Assembly (NCBI RefSeq): GCF_033097505.1
Contig: NZ_AP028654.1
Span: forward strand, 2,314,001 to 2,378,000
Direction: 5' to 3'
Origin: Helicovermis profundi
Lineage (GTDB): Bacteria > Bacillota > Clostridia > Peptostreptococcales > Acidaminobacteraceae
DNA: 64,000 nucleotides
Shown here: positions 18,387 to 26,923 of the stretch, one piece after another
Position numbering within the stretch: position 1 is the stretch's first letter
Layout: each line of letters begins with the position of its first letter
Program-made: the position numbers and the translations under genes
The notes under the pieces: generated by a model
Database searches by the model: none
Seen by the model: the letters and a program-made list of their open reading frames with translations, nothing else
What the model was told of the DNA's origin: nothing

Positions 18387-19610
18387 CTATTTATTAAAAA
18401 TTTCATTTTGCCATAATTCATATAATTTATCACTAAGATCCTTTGGAACCTCTGGAATTCTTACAGAAAGTAAATCAGCTTCCTTAATGTCACTTCGTTT
18501 AATAGTAGCTTTTGTTAGTATTTTTGCATCTTCTGCTTTCATAAAAACACTGTCAAGCGAAGGCAAATTACCCCATTTTTTAGGGTCATATTTGTTGTTT
18601 TGCGCATGTAGACTTAACATATAATTTATCGAAAGAATTGCAGATGCCTTATTACTCGAATTAAACGGAATAGCCGCATAAAAATCATATCCTGTAGTAC
18701 CTGTATCAAATACAAACGCTTTCGCACCAATAGGATACAAATCAAGTTTTGAAACTGTTGAAGCGTGATCTATATCAAAGGTCATTGAAAACATAATTTC
18801 TTTTTTATAAAACATCTCATCAATTTCATCCTGAGTCATTGGGAGTTTACCATCTTTATACGCCATATAAGGTTTTAACTTTTTAAAATAATCAAGCGCT
18901 GGTTTCATCTTAGTTTTTAGTTCTTCATAAGATAAATCTTCACCATAAACATCTTCATACTTTACAAATGAAAAGAAAATCGAATTAATATACGCTCTTC
19001 CAATTTTAGTAGAAGGATCTAAATAAGTAAATTTTCCTTTTTTATCTTTTAATGCATTAATAATTTCCTCAGGCGTAGATGGAGCGTTTTCTAGAAAATC
19101 TTCATCATATATAAATAGAAGTTGATTTCTTCCAAGTAAAGTCTCATATCCTTCAATAGGAATACCTTGATTAAAGTGTATTTCATAACTTTCTTGATCT
19201 TGATACTTATAAGAATTATCAACTTTTTTTAAGAATGGACCATATAGAAGTTTTTCGTTTTTTAATTGTTTAAAAGAATTATCATCATATAAGAGTAAAT
19301 CGAATTTTCCATTACTGTCTTCCTCTAAATACTGTTTATTTAATTTCTTATAATACTCTTCATAAGGCTTATATACAAATTTAACATCTATATCATATTC
19401 ACTTTTTATACCCTTAGAAACGTAAGATTCTAACCATTTTAATTTCAATTTATCTTTAATGTTATGGTATGCAATTATAGTCGTACCTTTTGAACTATCT
19501 AACATAAGTTCCATGTCTTTTTTTGTTATATTAGGATTACCAGTATCAGTTGATGTGCATCCAGTAAAAATAATTATAAATATCACACCAATTATTAACA
19601 GTTTTTTCAT
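18387..19610 (-). CDS. Solute-binding lipoprotein (ABC-type, orphan)
   Basis: A 407-residue protein with a lipoprotein signal: KK, a hydrophobic stretch, then FTGC with C18 as the lipidated residue. The mature part has the look of a type-2 extracellular solute-binding protein (FDLLLYDDNSFKQL, GRNQLLFIYDEDFLENAPSTPEEIINALKDKKG, GKLPMTQDEIDEMFYKKEIMFSMTF), resembling YnjB/Fe-type binding proteins. It should be anchored outside the membrane. No permease or ATPase gene is adjacent. The nearest gene is dnaE, 39 bases downstream with no terminator between, so it may share a transcript. The ligand is unknown. Confidence 0.75.
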   Translation of the reverse strand: MKKLLIIGVIFIIIFTGCTSTDTGNPNITKKDMELMLDSSKGTTIIAYHNIKDKLKLKWLESYVSKGIKSEYDIDVKFVYKPYEEYYKKLNKQYLEEDSNGKFDLLLYDDNSFKQLKNEKLLYGPFLKKVDNSYKYQDQESYEIHFNQGIPIEGYETLLGRNQLLFIYDEDFLENAPSTPEEIINALKDKKGKFTYLDPSTKIGRAYINSIFFSFVKYEDVYGEDLSYEELKTKMKPALDYFKKLKPYMAYKDGKLPMTQDEIDEMFYKKEIMFSMTFDIDHASTVSKLDLYPIGAKAFVFDTGTTGYDFYAAIPFNSSNKASAILSINYMLSLHAQNNKYDPKKWGNLPSLDSVFMKAEDAKILTKATIKRSDIKEADLLSVRIPEVPKDLSDKLYELWQNEIFNK

Positions 19611-19717
19611 ATAACCTCCATCTATAATAAATAACTACTTCAATATCATTCAAGCAAGCATTAAAAACAATACAATACTTTCTACTTTCATTATATAAAA
19701 AATATCCAAAAAAAGCG

Positions 19718-19752
19718 AAAAAATTATATAAGAAAATATTATATAATTTTTT
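19718..19752 (-). terminator. Terminator after the HD-GYP gene
   Basis: AAAAAATTATATAA (19718-19731) pairs perfectly with 19739-19752. It lies just past the stop of the HD-GYP gene and supplies its own T-run on the minus strand. Stability is low because all pairs are A-T. Confidence 0.6.
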
Positions 19753-19757
19753 AACCT

Positions 19758-20864
19758 TTAATTATTTTTTATAATGGATTTATTTGGATCAATATTCACT
19801 ATATTTACCGATGGATTTTTTGATAAATCAATTTCAAAATATCCCTGAATTTTCTGTTTATTTTTATCAAGCAACACTCTAACTAAGGGTCTATCCATAT
19901 TTCGTTTTACAATAATACCATACTCTCCAGTATTTAAAATTACATTGAGTCCTATTGGATAACAACTTATTGCTTTTAAAAATATATTTACTATACTAAT
20001 ATCAAACTTTTTTCCCACATCATTAAGCATAATTTGAACGGCTGAATACTTATCAATTTTTTTACTATAAACTCTATCAGAAGTAAGCGCATCAAAGACA
20101 TCCGCTATAGATACTATTTTTGCAAACACATGAATTTCTTTGCTTTTTTTCCCATTTGGATATCCTGTTCCATCAATATTTTCGTGATGAGAAAGTATCG
20201 CTTCACCAGCACCATATGAAACTTTTTTAGAAAACGACATATGCCCAAGTTTTGAATGTTTTTTAATTTCTTCAAATTCTTTATCAGTAAGTTTAGATGG
20301 TTTGCTCAATATATCTTGCGGTACAAATGCTTTTCCTACATCGTGAAGCATTGCTCCAATTCCAAGTTCCTTAAGTTCATCTTTATCACTACGCATAAAA
20401 ATTCCTATAATAAGAGAAAACACACATACATTAACTGAATGATCAAATAAATAATCATCTAAAATTTTAATTTTGGCTAAATTTAATGTGATATCCTCAC
20501 TCATAAAAATATCTTCAATCATTTGAGAAACTATCATTTCAATTTTTTCAAAATCTACACTTGAATCTTCAAGTATTGATTTTACAGTAGATTTAACAAC
20601 TTTTTTAGCGTATTCTTTAGTAGCAATAAACACTTTATCCATTTTTACTACACTTTCAAACTTCTTCTTTTTTTCTATAAGATGATTGCTATCAACTATT
20701 TTAATAGTTATAATATTTAAGTCTTTAATTTTTTCAATATATTTTTCTCTTAAGATTATTCCTTCCGACAAAAGAATATTATCTTCATTATCTAATATAT
20801 CTTCGGCAAGCATCATTCCTTCAACAATACTCGAAGTAGATATTTCTCTTATACTCTTTTGCAT
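19758..20864 (-). CDS. HD-GYP domain protein (predicted c-di-GMP phosphodiesterase)
   Basis: A 368-residue cytoplasmic protein. Residues 10-60 form a small domain often seen before HD-GYP (SIVEGMMLAEDILDNEDNILL). The HD-GYP core runs from about 130 to 300 with H142, H174-D175 in MLHDVGKAF, H203, and the hallmark HHENIDGTGYP at 226-236. HD-GYP enzymes hydrolyse c-di-GMP, and all key residues are present. The C-terminus (about 300-368) is a beta-rich extension. The ATG follows GGAGGA and overlaps the last 16 bases of whiA, so translation is probably coupled. The c-di-GMP link fits the PilZ protein at 59393. Confidence 0.9.
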   Translation of the reverse strand: MQKSIREISTSSIVEGMMLAEDILDNEDNILLSEGIILREKYIEKIKDLNIITIKIVDSNHLIEKKKKFESVVKMDKVFIATKEYAKKVVKSTVKSILEDSSVDFEKIEMIVSQMIEDIFMSEDITLNLAKIKILDDYLFDHSVNVCVFSLIIGIFMRSDKDELKELGIGAMLHDVGKAFVPQDILSKPSKLTDKEFEEIKKHSKLGHMSFSKKVSYGAGEAILSHHENIDGTGYPNGKKSKEIHVFAKIVSIADVFDALTSDRVYSKKIDKYSAVQIMLNDVGKKFDISIVNIFLKAISCYPIGLNVILNTGEYGIIVKRNMDRPLVRVLLDKNKQKIQGYFEIDLSKNPSVNIVNIDPNKSIIKNN

Positions 20865-21826
20865 TTGTCCTCCATTTTTATTACACTTTCCTCTCTTATT
20901 TCGTTTGCAATACTTTCAATTTTCTTAAACCTATGATTAACACCTGATTTTCCAAGTGGTTTAGACAACATATTTCCAATTTCGCTTAAATTTGATTCTC
21001 TGTTTTCAAGTCTTATAAATGCTAATTCTCTTAAAGAATCCGGTAAAACTTCAAGTCCTCTTCTGTCTCTAATTAATTCTATATTTTTAACTTGCCTAAA
21101 AGCTGCATTAATTGTTTTATTTAAATTTGCTGTTTCACAGTTAACAATTCTATTAACTTGATTCCTCATTTGTTTTACAATTCTTACATTTTCAAAATCA
21201 AGTAGTGCTTTATGAGCACCAATAATATTTAGTAAGTCAACTACTTGATTGCCCTCTTTTAGATAGACAATATGTGTATTTTTTCTTTCAATTAATTTAG
21301 CATCTAAATCATATTCTTCATTTATAAGTTTAATAAAATCTTCAGAAAAATCTTTACTATGTGTTACAAATTCAAGATGATATCCTTTTTCTGGATCACT
21401 AACAGATCCACCACCTAAAAATATACCTCTAATATATGCCCTTTTACAACATTCTTTATCAATAATTTTATCTTGAATTGTATGAATTATTTCAAAATAA
21501 CCTTTTTCAAAACTAATAATACCTAAAGTAACTAAATTATCTTTAGCATCATCAATATTAATAATATATGTATTAATTTTTTTAAATACTTTACTCTTTT
21601 TCACAAGAATTTCTGTATGTTTTCTTAAACCTTTCTTAAACAATGTAAATACTAGCCTAGCAATGGCAGGATTTTCAGTAAGAATCGATAAACTAATTTG
21701 ATTTTTTCCTTTTAAACTCACACTTCCGCTAACTCTAATAATAGCACTAAGTTCAGCAATCATGCAGCACTTATCTTCAGATTTAATTCTACACAATTCA
21801 TTTTTTGTTTTTGAAGAAAAAGACAT
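20849..21826 (-). CDS. whiA: WhiA DNA-binding regulator
   Basis: A 325-residue WhiA. It has the opening SFSSKTKNELCRI, a LAGLIDADG-like homing-endonuclease fold in the middle (CKRAYIRGIFLGGGSVSDPEKGYHLEF) without nuclease function in known members, and a C-terminal helix-turn-helix (NLSEIGNMLSKPLGKSGVNHRFKKIESIA). In Bacillus it affects division and nucleoid organisation. The ATG lies after a GGGTG-like site. In most Firmicutes it directly follows rapZ and yvcK. Here it is separated from them by the tryptophanase and regulator genes. It overlaps the downstream HD-GYP gene by 16 bases. Confidence 0.95.
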   Translation of the reverse strand: MSFSSKTKNELCRIKSEDKCCMIAELSAIIRVSGSVSLKGKNQISLSILTENPAIARLVFTLFKKGLRKHTEILVKKSKVFKKINTYIINIDDAKDNLVTLGIISFEKGYFEIIHTIQDKIIDKECCKRAYIRGIFLGGGSVSDPEKGYHLEFVTHSKDFSEDFIKLINEEYDLDAKLIERKNTHIVYLKEGNQVVDLLNIIGAHKALLDFENVRIVKQMRNQVNRIVNCETANLNKTINAAFRQVKNIELIRDRRGLEVLPDSLRELAFIRLENRESNLSEIGNMLSKPLGKSGVNHRFKKIESIANEIREESVIKMEDKCKRV

Positions 21827-21990
21827 GTAAGCACCCTTCTTTTAAATAAAGCATAATCAGACAAATTGCAATTTTTTGCAACTTATATGAAGTTTGTAAA
21901 GTACAACCTACTAAAGGATACACTATATACATGAAAAATTCAAATTTTTTCGACAAATTTTACGAAAATTTATTATGAATAATCTTAATA

Positions 21991-22022
21991 AAAATAGCAC
22001 ATTCCTAAGAATGCGCTATTTT
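21991..22022 (-). terminator. Terminator after tryptophanase
   Basis: AAAATAGCACATTC (21991-22004) pairs with 22009-22022 with one G-T, giving a 14-bp stem with a 4-base loop. On the minus strand it ends TTTTTATT. It follows the tnaA stop by 37 bases and separates it from whiA. Confidence 0.8.
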
Positions 22023-22059
22023 ACTTAAACCTATTTATTATTTATTTTTCTATTCAATT

Positions 22060-23439
22060 CTATTTATCAAGTGGAACTAAATGTGCTGTGAAATGTCTAA
22101 GTACTTTTGGCTCCCAAACAATTTTATAACCTTTAATCTCACTTGCTCTTTCTTTAATAGCAATAATCGCGTCAGCAACAACATCTAAATGCGATTGTGT
22201 ATAAACTCTTCTTGGAATTGCAAGTCTTGTAAATTCAAATTCTGATTCAATTTGAACTCCATCTGGATCATTACCCATCATATAAGAACCAATATCACAT
22301 GCACGGATTCCAGCTTCAAGATATAATTCAAGAGCTAATGCTTGTCCTGGGAATTCATTGTAAGGAATATGTGGAAGTAATGCTTTTGCATCTAGGAACA
22401 TTGCATGTCCACCAACAGGGAATTGGAAAGGAACTCCTGCTTCTTTTAATTTTGATCCAAGATACTCCATTTGACCGATTCTATATTTAAGATAATCATC
22501 GTCAATACCTTCATAAAGTCCTATTGCAAGTGCTTCTAAATCTCTACCAGCAAGTCCACCATAAGTAATGAAACCTTCGTATGGAATAGTCATTGCTTTA
22601 ACATTTTCATACATTTCAGCATTATCTTTAATTCCAACAATACCACCCATATTTACAATAGCATCTTTTTTTGCACTCATTGTAAATGCATCTGCATATG
22701 AAAATACTTCTTTAACTATATCAGCAATTTTCTTATCTTGATATCCTTCTTCTCTTTGTTTAATAAAATAAGCATTTTCAGCATATCTTGCAGCATCAAT
22801 TACAAAAGTAATACCATATTTTTTAGCTACAGCTGCAGTTTCCTTAATATTTTTTACTGATACTGGCTGTCCACCTGCACTATTATTAGTAATAGTCATA
22901 AGAACTGCACCAACATTTTCTTTACCATATTCATTAATTAATTTTTCTAGTTTTTCAACATCCATATTTCCCTTAAAATCATCGTATATTGCAGGATTCT
23001 TTGCAGCTTCACACACACAGTCAATTGGTGTTCCACCTGAAAGTTCTACATGAGCACGAGTTGTATCAAAATGCATATTAGCAATACAATATTGACCTTT
23101 TTTTAGTAATGTAGGAAATAATACCTTTTCAGCAGCTCTACCTTGGTGAACTGGTTGTGCATATTTATAGCCAAAAATGTCTTTTACGGCATCTAATAAT
23201 TTAAAATAACTCTTACCACCTGAATATGCTTCATCGCCTCTCATGATACCAGCCCACTGCTCATGACTCATTGCACCAGTTCCACTATCAGTTAGTAAAT
23301 CTACATAAACATCATCAGCAGCTAGATAAAAAACATTATAGTTTGCTGCTTTAAGTTTTTCTACTCTTTCTTCTCTTGTTGTCATTCTAATCGGTTCAAC
23401 CATCTTAATTTTAAAAGGTTCTGCAACATACTTTTTCAC
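22060..23439 (-). CDS. tnaA: Tryptophanase (L-tryptophan indole-lyase)
   Basis: A 459-residue PLP beta-eliminating lyase of the tryptophanase / tyrosine phenol-lyase family. The PLP lysine is in FTMSAKKDA. Three positions that separate the two enzymes read as tryptophanase: Asp in HFDTTRAH (Thr in tyrosine phenol-lyase), Ile in [10 protein letters not shown] (Arg381 in tyrosine phenol-lyase) and His in VLRHFTAHL (Phe448 in tyrosine phenol-lyase). So it should split tryptophan into indole, pyruvate and ammonia in the cytoplasm. GTG 23439 is chosen because GGAGG lies eight bases upstream. An upstream in-frame TTG at 23481 lacks a site. It is transcribed away from the regulator gene at 23638 and closed by the terminator at 21991-22022. 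Confidence 0.9.
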   Translation of the reverse strand: MKKYVAEPFKIKMVEPIRMTTREERVEKLKAANYNVFYLAADDVYVDLLTDSGTGAMSHEQWAGIMRGDEAYSGGKSYFKLLDAVKDIFGYKYAQPVHQGRAAEKVLFPTLLKKGQYCIANMHFDTTRAHVELSGGTPIDCVCEAAKNPAIYDDFKGNMDVEKLEKLINEYGKENVGAVLMTITNNSAGGQPVSVKNIKETAAVAKKYGITFVIDAARYAENAYFIKQREEGYQDKKIADIVKEVFSYADAFTMSAKKDAIVNMGGIVGIKDNAEMYENVKAMTIPYEGFITYGGLAGRDLEALAIGLYEGIDDDYLKYRIGQMEYLGSKLKEAGVPFQFPVGGHAMFLDAKALLPHIPYNEFPGQALALELYLEAGIRACDIGSYMMGNDPDGVQIESEFEFTRLAIPRRVYTQSHLDVVADAIIAIKERASEIKGYKIVWEPKVLRHFTAHLVPLDK

Positions 23440-23553
23440 AATATCATCCTCCCTAAAAATAGTAATCCATGTTCTTCTCAATATAATAATACTATTTAAA
23501 GCTACGACTGTATATTGTCTTTAATATGTCTTTAATTGTTTTTTAAACTTTGA

Positions 23554-23559
23554 TATAAT
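23554..23559 (+). promoter_or_regulatory. Extended -10 promoter of the divergent regulator gene
   Basis: TGATATAAT is an extended -10 element ending about 80 bases before the ATG at 23638. The -35 region is weak. Together with the tnaA start at 23439 this makes a 198-base divergent control region. Confidence 0.55.
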
Positions 23560-23637
23560 ATATTAAAGAAAAATTATATGATTTTTAAATCGTTTCAAAT
23601 AATTCACCTATTAAATTATGCAGCTAGGAAGGTATTT

Positions 23638-24963
23638 ATGAAAATTAAACTTGGAGTAGTAGGTCATAGACGAAGTATAGCAAAGATAAAAGAAGTAATT
23701 TATGCAAATTTTACTGATATTGAGATAATAGAAATTCGTTTTGAAGAATACTCAGAAACTAAAAATTTAGTTAACTATATTAAAATACAAGAAAAAAATG
23801 TAGATGGTATTCTATTTACTGGTAAAATACCTTATGAAATTCTTAATAGTCAAATGATTTCTATTAAGCCTTGGACCTATATTAAAAGAGAAAACAACCA
23901 ACTTATTAGAACTCTTCTTGAAGCAAATTTAATATATAACTATGACGTTCGAAATGTAAGCATTGATTCTTATTCAAAAGAATCTATTGATAATATTTAT
24001 AGTGAATTAAAAATAGAAAAAGAAAAATATAAGGCTTTTGTATCAACTACAAATATTTTAAATACTAATTTACTTGAGATTCTTAAAAAATTTCATAGTG
24101 ATAATTATTATAAGAACCACGTTTCTGTTTGTATTACTGGTATATCAAGTATTTACGAATATTTACTTAGTAAAAATATTCCTACAATAATGATAGAACC
24201 AACAATTGATACAATTAAGCAATCTATTCAACATTTTAGACTTAAACATGAATTTGGAATTATGGAAGACAGGCAAATAGTTGTAATATCAATTGAAATT
24301 GACCTTCCAAATGAGTATTCACTTATTAACGAAAATGAATATCAACTTATGCTTAATAAAATGAAAGTTTCCGAAGAAATATATTTATTTGCTCAAAAAA
24401 TTCAAGCTGCAGTTGTTGAAGTTGGCTTTAGCGGATATTTACTTTTTTCTACTAAAAAAATATTAGAAATCGAAACTGAAAATATGAACAATCTTAAAAT
24501 ACTTGCCACAGTTTCAAAGAAAACAAACAATACGCTTAGTATGGGGATTGGTTATGGTGTGACTGCAAGAGAAGCTAAATACAACGCTAATCAAGGTATG
24601 ATAAAAGCTAGAAATAGTGGTGGCAACAAGGGTTATCTTGTTTACTACAATAAAACAATTGGACCTATTACTTCTAATAAATCTAGTGAAAAAGAAAATA
24701 GTATTATTGATGAAATGTATTTAAAAATAGCAGAAAAATCAGATTTAAGTGTAAATATTATTTATAAACTTCACTGTGTTATAGAGCAAAATAAGAAAAA
24801 CAATTTTACGTCCGCCGAGCTCTCTGACGAACTTGGACTTTCTAAAAGAAGTGTTAATAGAATTATTAGTAAACTTGAATTAAATAATTTTGCTACTATT
24901 GTTGGAAAGAAAGTTATTTCAAAAGCCGGAAGACCAAGCCGAATCATAAAATTACTTTTTTAA
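23638..24963 (+). CDS. Putative one-component regulator with nucleotide-cyclase-like domain and winged helix
   Basis: A 441-residue protein I place by parts. Residues 1-200 resemble a ligand-binding or receiver-like alpha/beta domain (KIKLGVVGHRRS opening, DGILFTGKIPYEIL). Residues 220-350 look like a GGDEF / GTP-cyclohydrolase-III-type fold (MSIGIGYG-type strand read here as LSMGIGYGVTAREAKYNA). Residues 375-441 form a winged helix-turn-helix (FTSAELSDELGLSKRSVNRI). The ATG at 23638 follows AGGAAGGT. An earlier in-frame ATG at 23578 lacks a site. Being divergent from tnaA with a shared control region, it is probably the tnaA regulator, by position only. The family has no name I can give. Confidence 0.65.
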   Translation: MKIKLGVVGHRRSIAKIKEVIYANFTDIEIIEIRFEEYSETKNLVNYIKIQEKNVDGILFTGKIPYEILNSQMISIKPWTYIKRENNQLIRTLLEANLIYNYDVRNVSIDSYSKESIDNIYSELKIEKEKYKAFVSTTNILNTNLLEILKKFHSDNYYKNHVSVCITGISSIYEYLLSKNIPTIMIEPTIDTIKQSIQHFRLKHEFGIMEDRQIVVISIEIDLPNEYSLINENEYQLMLNKMKVSEEIYLFAQKIQAAVVEVGFSGYLLFSTKKILEIETENMNNLKILATVSKKTNNTLSMGIGYGVTAREAKYNANQGMIKARNSGGNKGYLVYYNKTIGPITSNKSSEKENSIIDEMYLKIAEKSDLSVNIIYKLHCVIEQNKKNNFTSAELSDELGLSKRSVNRIISKLELNNFATIVGKKVISKAGRPSRIIKLLF

Positions 24964-24968
24964 AAAGT

Positions 24969-25009
24969 AAAAATAGAAATATTAAAATTATTTTAATATT
25001 TCTATTTTT
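24969..25009. terminator. Bidirectional terminator embedded in the yvcK 3' end
   Basis: A perfect 19-bp stem (24969-24987 with 24991-25009) has as its loop the three bases of the yvcK stop codon. Its A-run and T-run flanks serve both the regulator gene (plus) and yvcK (minus). The last yvcK codons lie inside the right arm. Confidence 0.88.
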
Positions 25010-25986
25010 GTTTCAACAACATTTACTAAATAATCACATATTAATTTAGACATTTTTTTTGAATCATGCCTTAAATAACCTTTTTTTTCTTCTACAACAT
25101 CGCCTTCTAATAATTCTATTTCAAACTTTTTTAAATAGTCAATATCTTTTTTCCCAACTTTTACTGGCAAAGATCCCTCTTCTTTATATTTTTTTATAAC
25201 TTGGTCTGAAATATTGCCATTATTCACAAATATATAATCAATATATTTGTATTTAGAATGTTTGTAAAAAGCACTTATATGTTCTTTTACTCCAAATGAA
25301 TCTGTTTCACCTGGTTGAGTCATAAGATTTGCTATAAAAATTTTTTTAGCCTTCGTTTTACTTAAAGCTAAATCAATTTCTTCAATCAAGATATTTGCTA
25401 GTAAGCTTGTATATAGACTTCCAGGGCCTAAAAATACAATATCAGCTTTCATAATTTCATCTATTGCAGATTTAAGAGGTTTTATCGTATTATCACTTAA
25501 GTATACTTTTTTAATTGAAGAACCTTGTTTTAAAACCTCTCTAGGGATTGCTGATTCTCCAATAATTTTTCTCCCATTTTCAAGCTCACAGCATAAATGC
25601 ATTTCTTCAGTTGTAACCGGAATAACCTTTCCAGTAATTGCAAAAATTTCACTTGCGTTTTTTATTGCCTCTTCAAAATTTCCTGAAATACCTAAAAGTG
25701 CAGCAATAAGTAAGTTGCCGAAATTTTGACCCTGCAGTTTTCCAGAATCAAACCTATATTTTAACAATTCTTCCATTATAGGTTCAGTATTTGCAAGTGC
25801 TAATATATTACTTCTAATGTCCCCTGGTGGTAACATTCCAAGGTCTTCTCTAAGAACGCCTGAACCACCACCATCATCTGCTACCGAGACTATCGCAGTT
25901 ATATTCTCCGTAATTTCTTTAAGACCACGTAGTAAAATTGATATACCAGTTCCACCACCAATTGCAACTATTTTTAAATTTTCCAT
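24988..25986 (-). CDS. yvcK: YvcK/CofD-family gluconeogenesis factor
   Basis: A 332-residue protein of the YvcK/CofD family: a Rossmann-like fold beginning KIVAIGGGTGISILLRGLK, then SVADDGGGSGVLREDLGMLPPGDIRSN, GQNFGNLLIAAL and FLGPGSLYTSLLANILI. In Bacillus, YvcK binds UDP-GlcNAc and affects carbon flow into peptidoglycan precursors and cell shape on gluconeogenic sources. The ATG follows AGGAAGAT. It starts 10 bases after rapZ. The usual partner whiA is not next to it here. Its end overlaps a bidirectional terminator. Confidence 0.95.
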   Translation of the reverse strand: MENLKIVAIGGGTGISILLRGLKEITENITAIVSVADDGGGSGVLREDLGMLPPGDIRSNILALANTEPIMEELLKYRFDSGKLQGQNFGNLLIAALLGISGNFEEAIKNASEIFAITGKVIPVTTEEMHLCCELENGRKIIGESAIPREVLKQGSSIKKVYLSDNTIKPLKSAIDEIMKADIVFLGPGSLYTSLLANILIEEIDLALSKTKAKKIFIANLMTQPGETDSFGVKEHISAFYKHSKYKYIDYIFVNNGNISDQVIKKYKEEGSLPVKVGKKDIDYLKKFEIELLEGDVVEEKKGYLRHDSKKMSKLICDYLVNVVETKIEILK

Positions 25987-25996
25987 ATCTTCCTCA

Positions 25997-26860
25997 TCAT
26001 ACTTTTTTATTAGCTAATTCTCTATGCAATAAATTTGCTTCTCTATTATTGCTTCTTAAATAATCATATAATTTATTTGCGAAAGTAACTGATCTATGCT
26101 GACCGCCAGTACATCCAATTGCAATTACAAATTGAGTCCTACCTTCAACAAGGCACTGTGGTATTAAAAAATCAACCATATTTACAATTCTTTCAAAATA
26201 CTTTATACTTTCGGGAAATTTCATAACGTAATTTTGTACTTTTTTATCATTTCCTGTTAAATACTTTAGTTCTTCAATATAATATGGATTTTGAAGCATT
26301 CTTACATCAAAAACCATATCTGAATCAAGTGGAATTCCTTTTTTAAATCCAAATGAAACTACACTTATACTCATATTGTCTTTCTTTTCGCCTTTTAAAT
26401 AATACTTATAAAGTTCCTTTTTAAAATTACTAATATTAAGATTACTTGTATCTATTATTATATGTGACATTTCTCTAAGTAAATAAAGTTTTTCCTTTTC
26501 CTTTTCTATACCTTCTTCAATACTTCCTTCTGGAAGAAGGGGATGAGTTCTTCTAGCTTCTTTAAATCTCTTCAAAAGAACTTTATTATTAGCCTCTAAA
26601 AATATAATATCAAAACCAATATTATTATTTTTTAAATAATCTAATGAATTATAGAGCTCATCAAAAAATTTACCACCACGAATATCTATTACTAGAGCAA
26701 CCTTAGAAAATTCTCTTATATTTTTACTTATTAAATCCATGAATTTTGGTATAAATATTGGAGGCAAATTATCAATACAATAATAGCCGATGTCTTCCAT
26801 AGCTTTCATTGCTTGACTTCTACCCGCTCCTGATAAACCAGTTATAATTGTAAGTTTCAC
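25997..26860 (-). CDS. rapZ: RapZ/YvcJ nucleotide-binding adaptor
   Basis: A 287-residue RapZ family protein. The N-terminal NTP-binding domain starts ITGLSGAGRSQAMKAMED, with Arg where many homologs have the Walker A Lys. It continues IGYYCIDNLPPIFIP and DIRG. The C-terminal domain has VSFGFKKGIPLDSDMVFDVRMLQNPYY and GCTGGQHRSVTFA. In E. coli RapZ binds GlcN-6-phosphate and controls the GlmZ sRNA. Gram-positive members bind nucleotides, role less clear. It sits between the PHP gene and yvcK. Arg in the Walker motif also occurs in other phyla, so activity is not excluded. Confidence 0.95.
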   Translation of the reverse strand: MKLTIITGLSGAGRSQAMKAMEDIGYYCIDNLPPIFIPKFMDLISKNIREFSKVALVIDIRGGKFFDELYNSLDYLKNNNIGFDIIFLEANNKVLLKRFKEARRTHPLLPEGSIEEGIEKEKEKLYLLREMSHIIIDTSNLNISNFKKELYKYYLKGEKKDNMSISVVSFGFKKGIPLDSDMVFDVRMLQNPYYIEELKYLTGNDKKVQNYVMKFPESIKYFERIVNMVDFLIPQCLVEGRTQFVIAIGCTGGQHRSVTFANKLYDYLRSNNREANLLHRELANKKV

Positions 26861-26923
26861 TTTTCCTCCTTTTTACTAGAAAATTACTATTTTTAAGTTT
26901 ACTAAAATTATTTGTTTTCTTAT

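Noticed and set aside
20256-20438. Plus-strand ORF inside the HD-GYP gene
   Set aside because: It is a mirror of the conserved HD-GYP coding sequence with skewed composition and no ribosome site.
22060-23439. Tyrosine phenol-lyase as the name of the PLP lyase
   Set aside because: The three discriminating positions read Asp, Ile and His as in tryptophanase, not Thr, Arg and Phe.
23440-23481. A TnaC-like leader peptide or a longer N-terminus from TTG 23481
   Set aside because: The stretch is in frame with tnaA, not a separate short ORF with its own stop, and TTG 23481 has no ribosome site. The GTG at 23439 has one.
26780-26860. RapZ inactivated because Walker A Lys is Arg
   Set aside because: Arg at this place occurs in other RapZ-family proteins and the rest of the motif set is intact.
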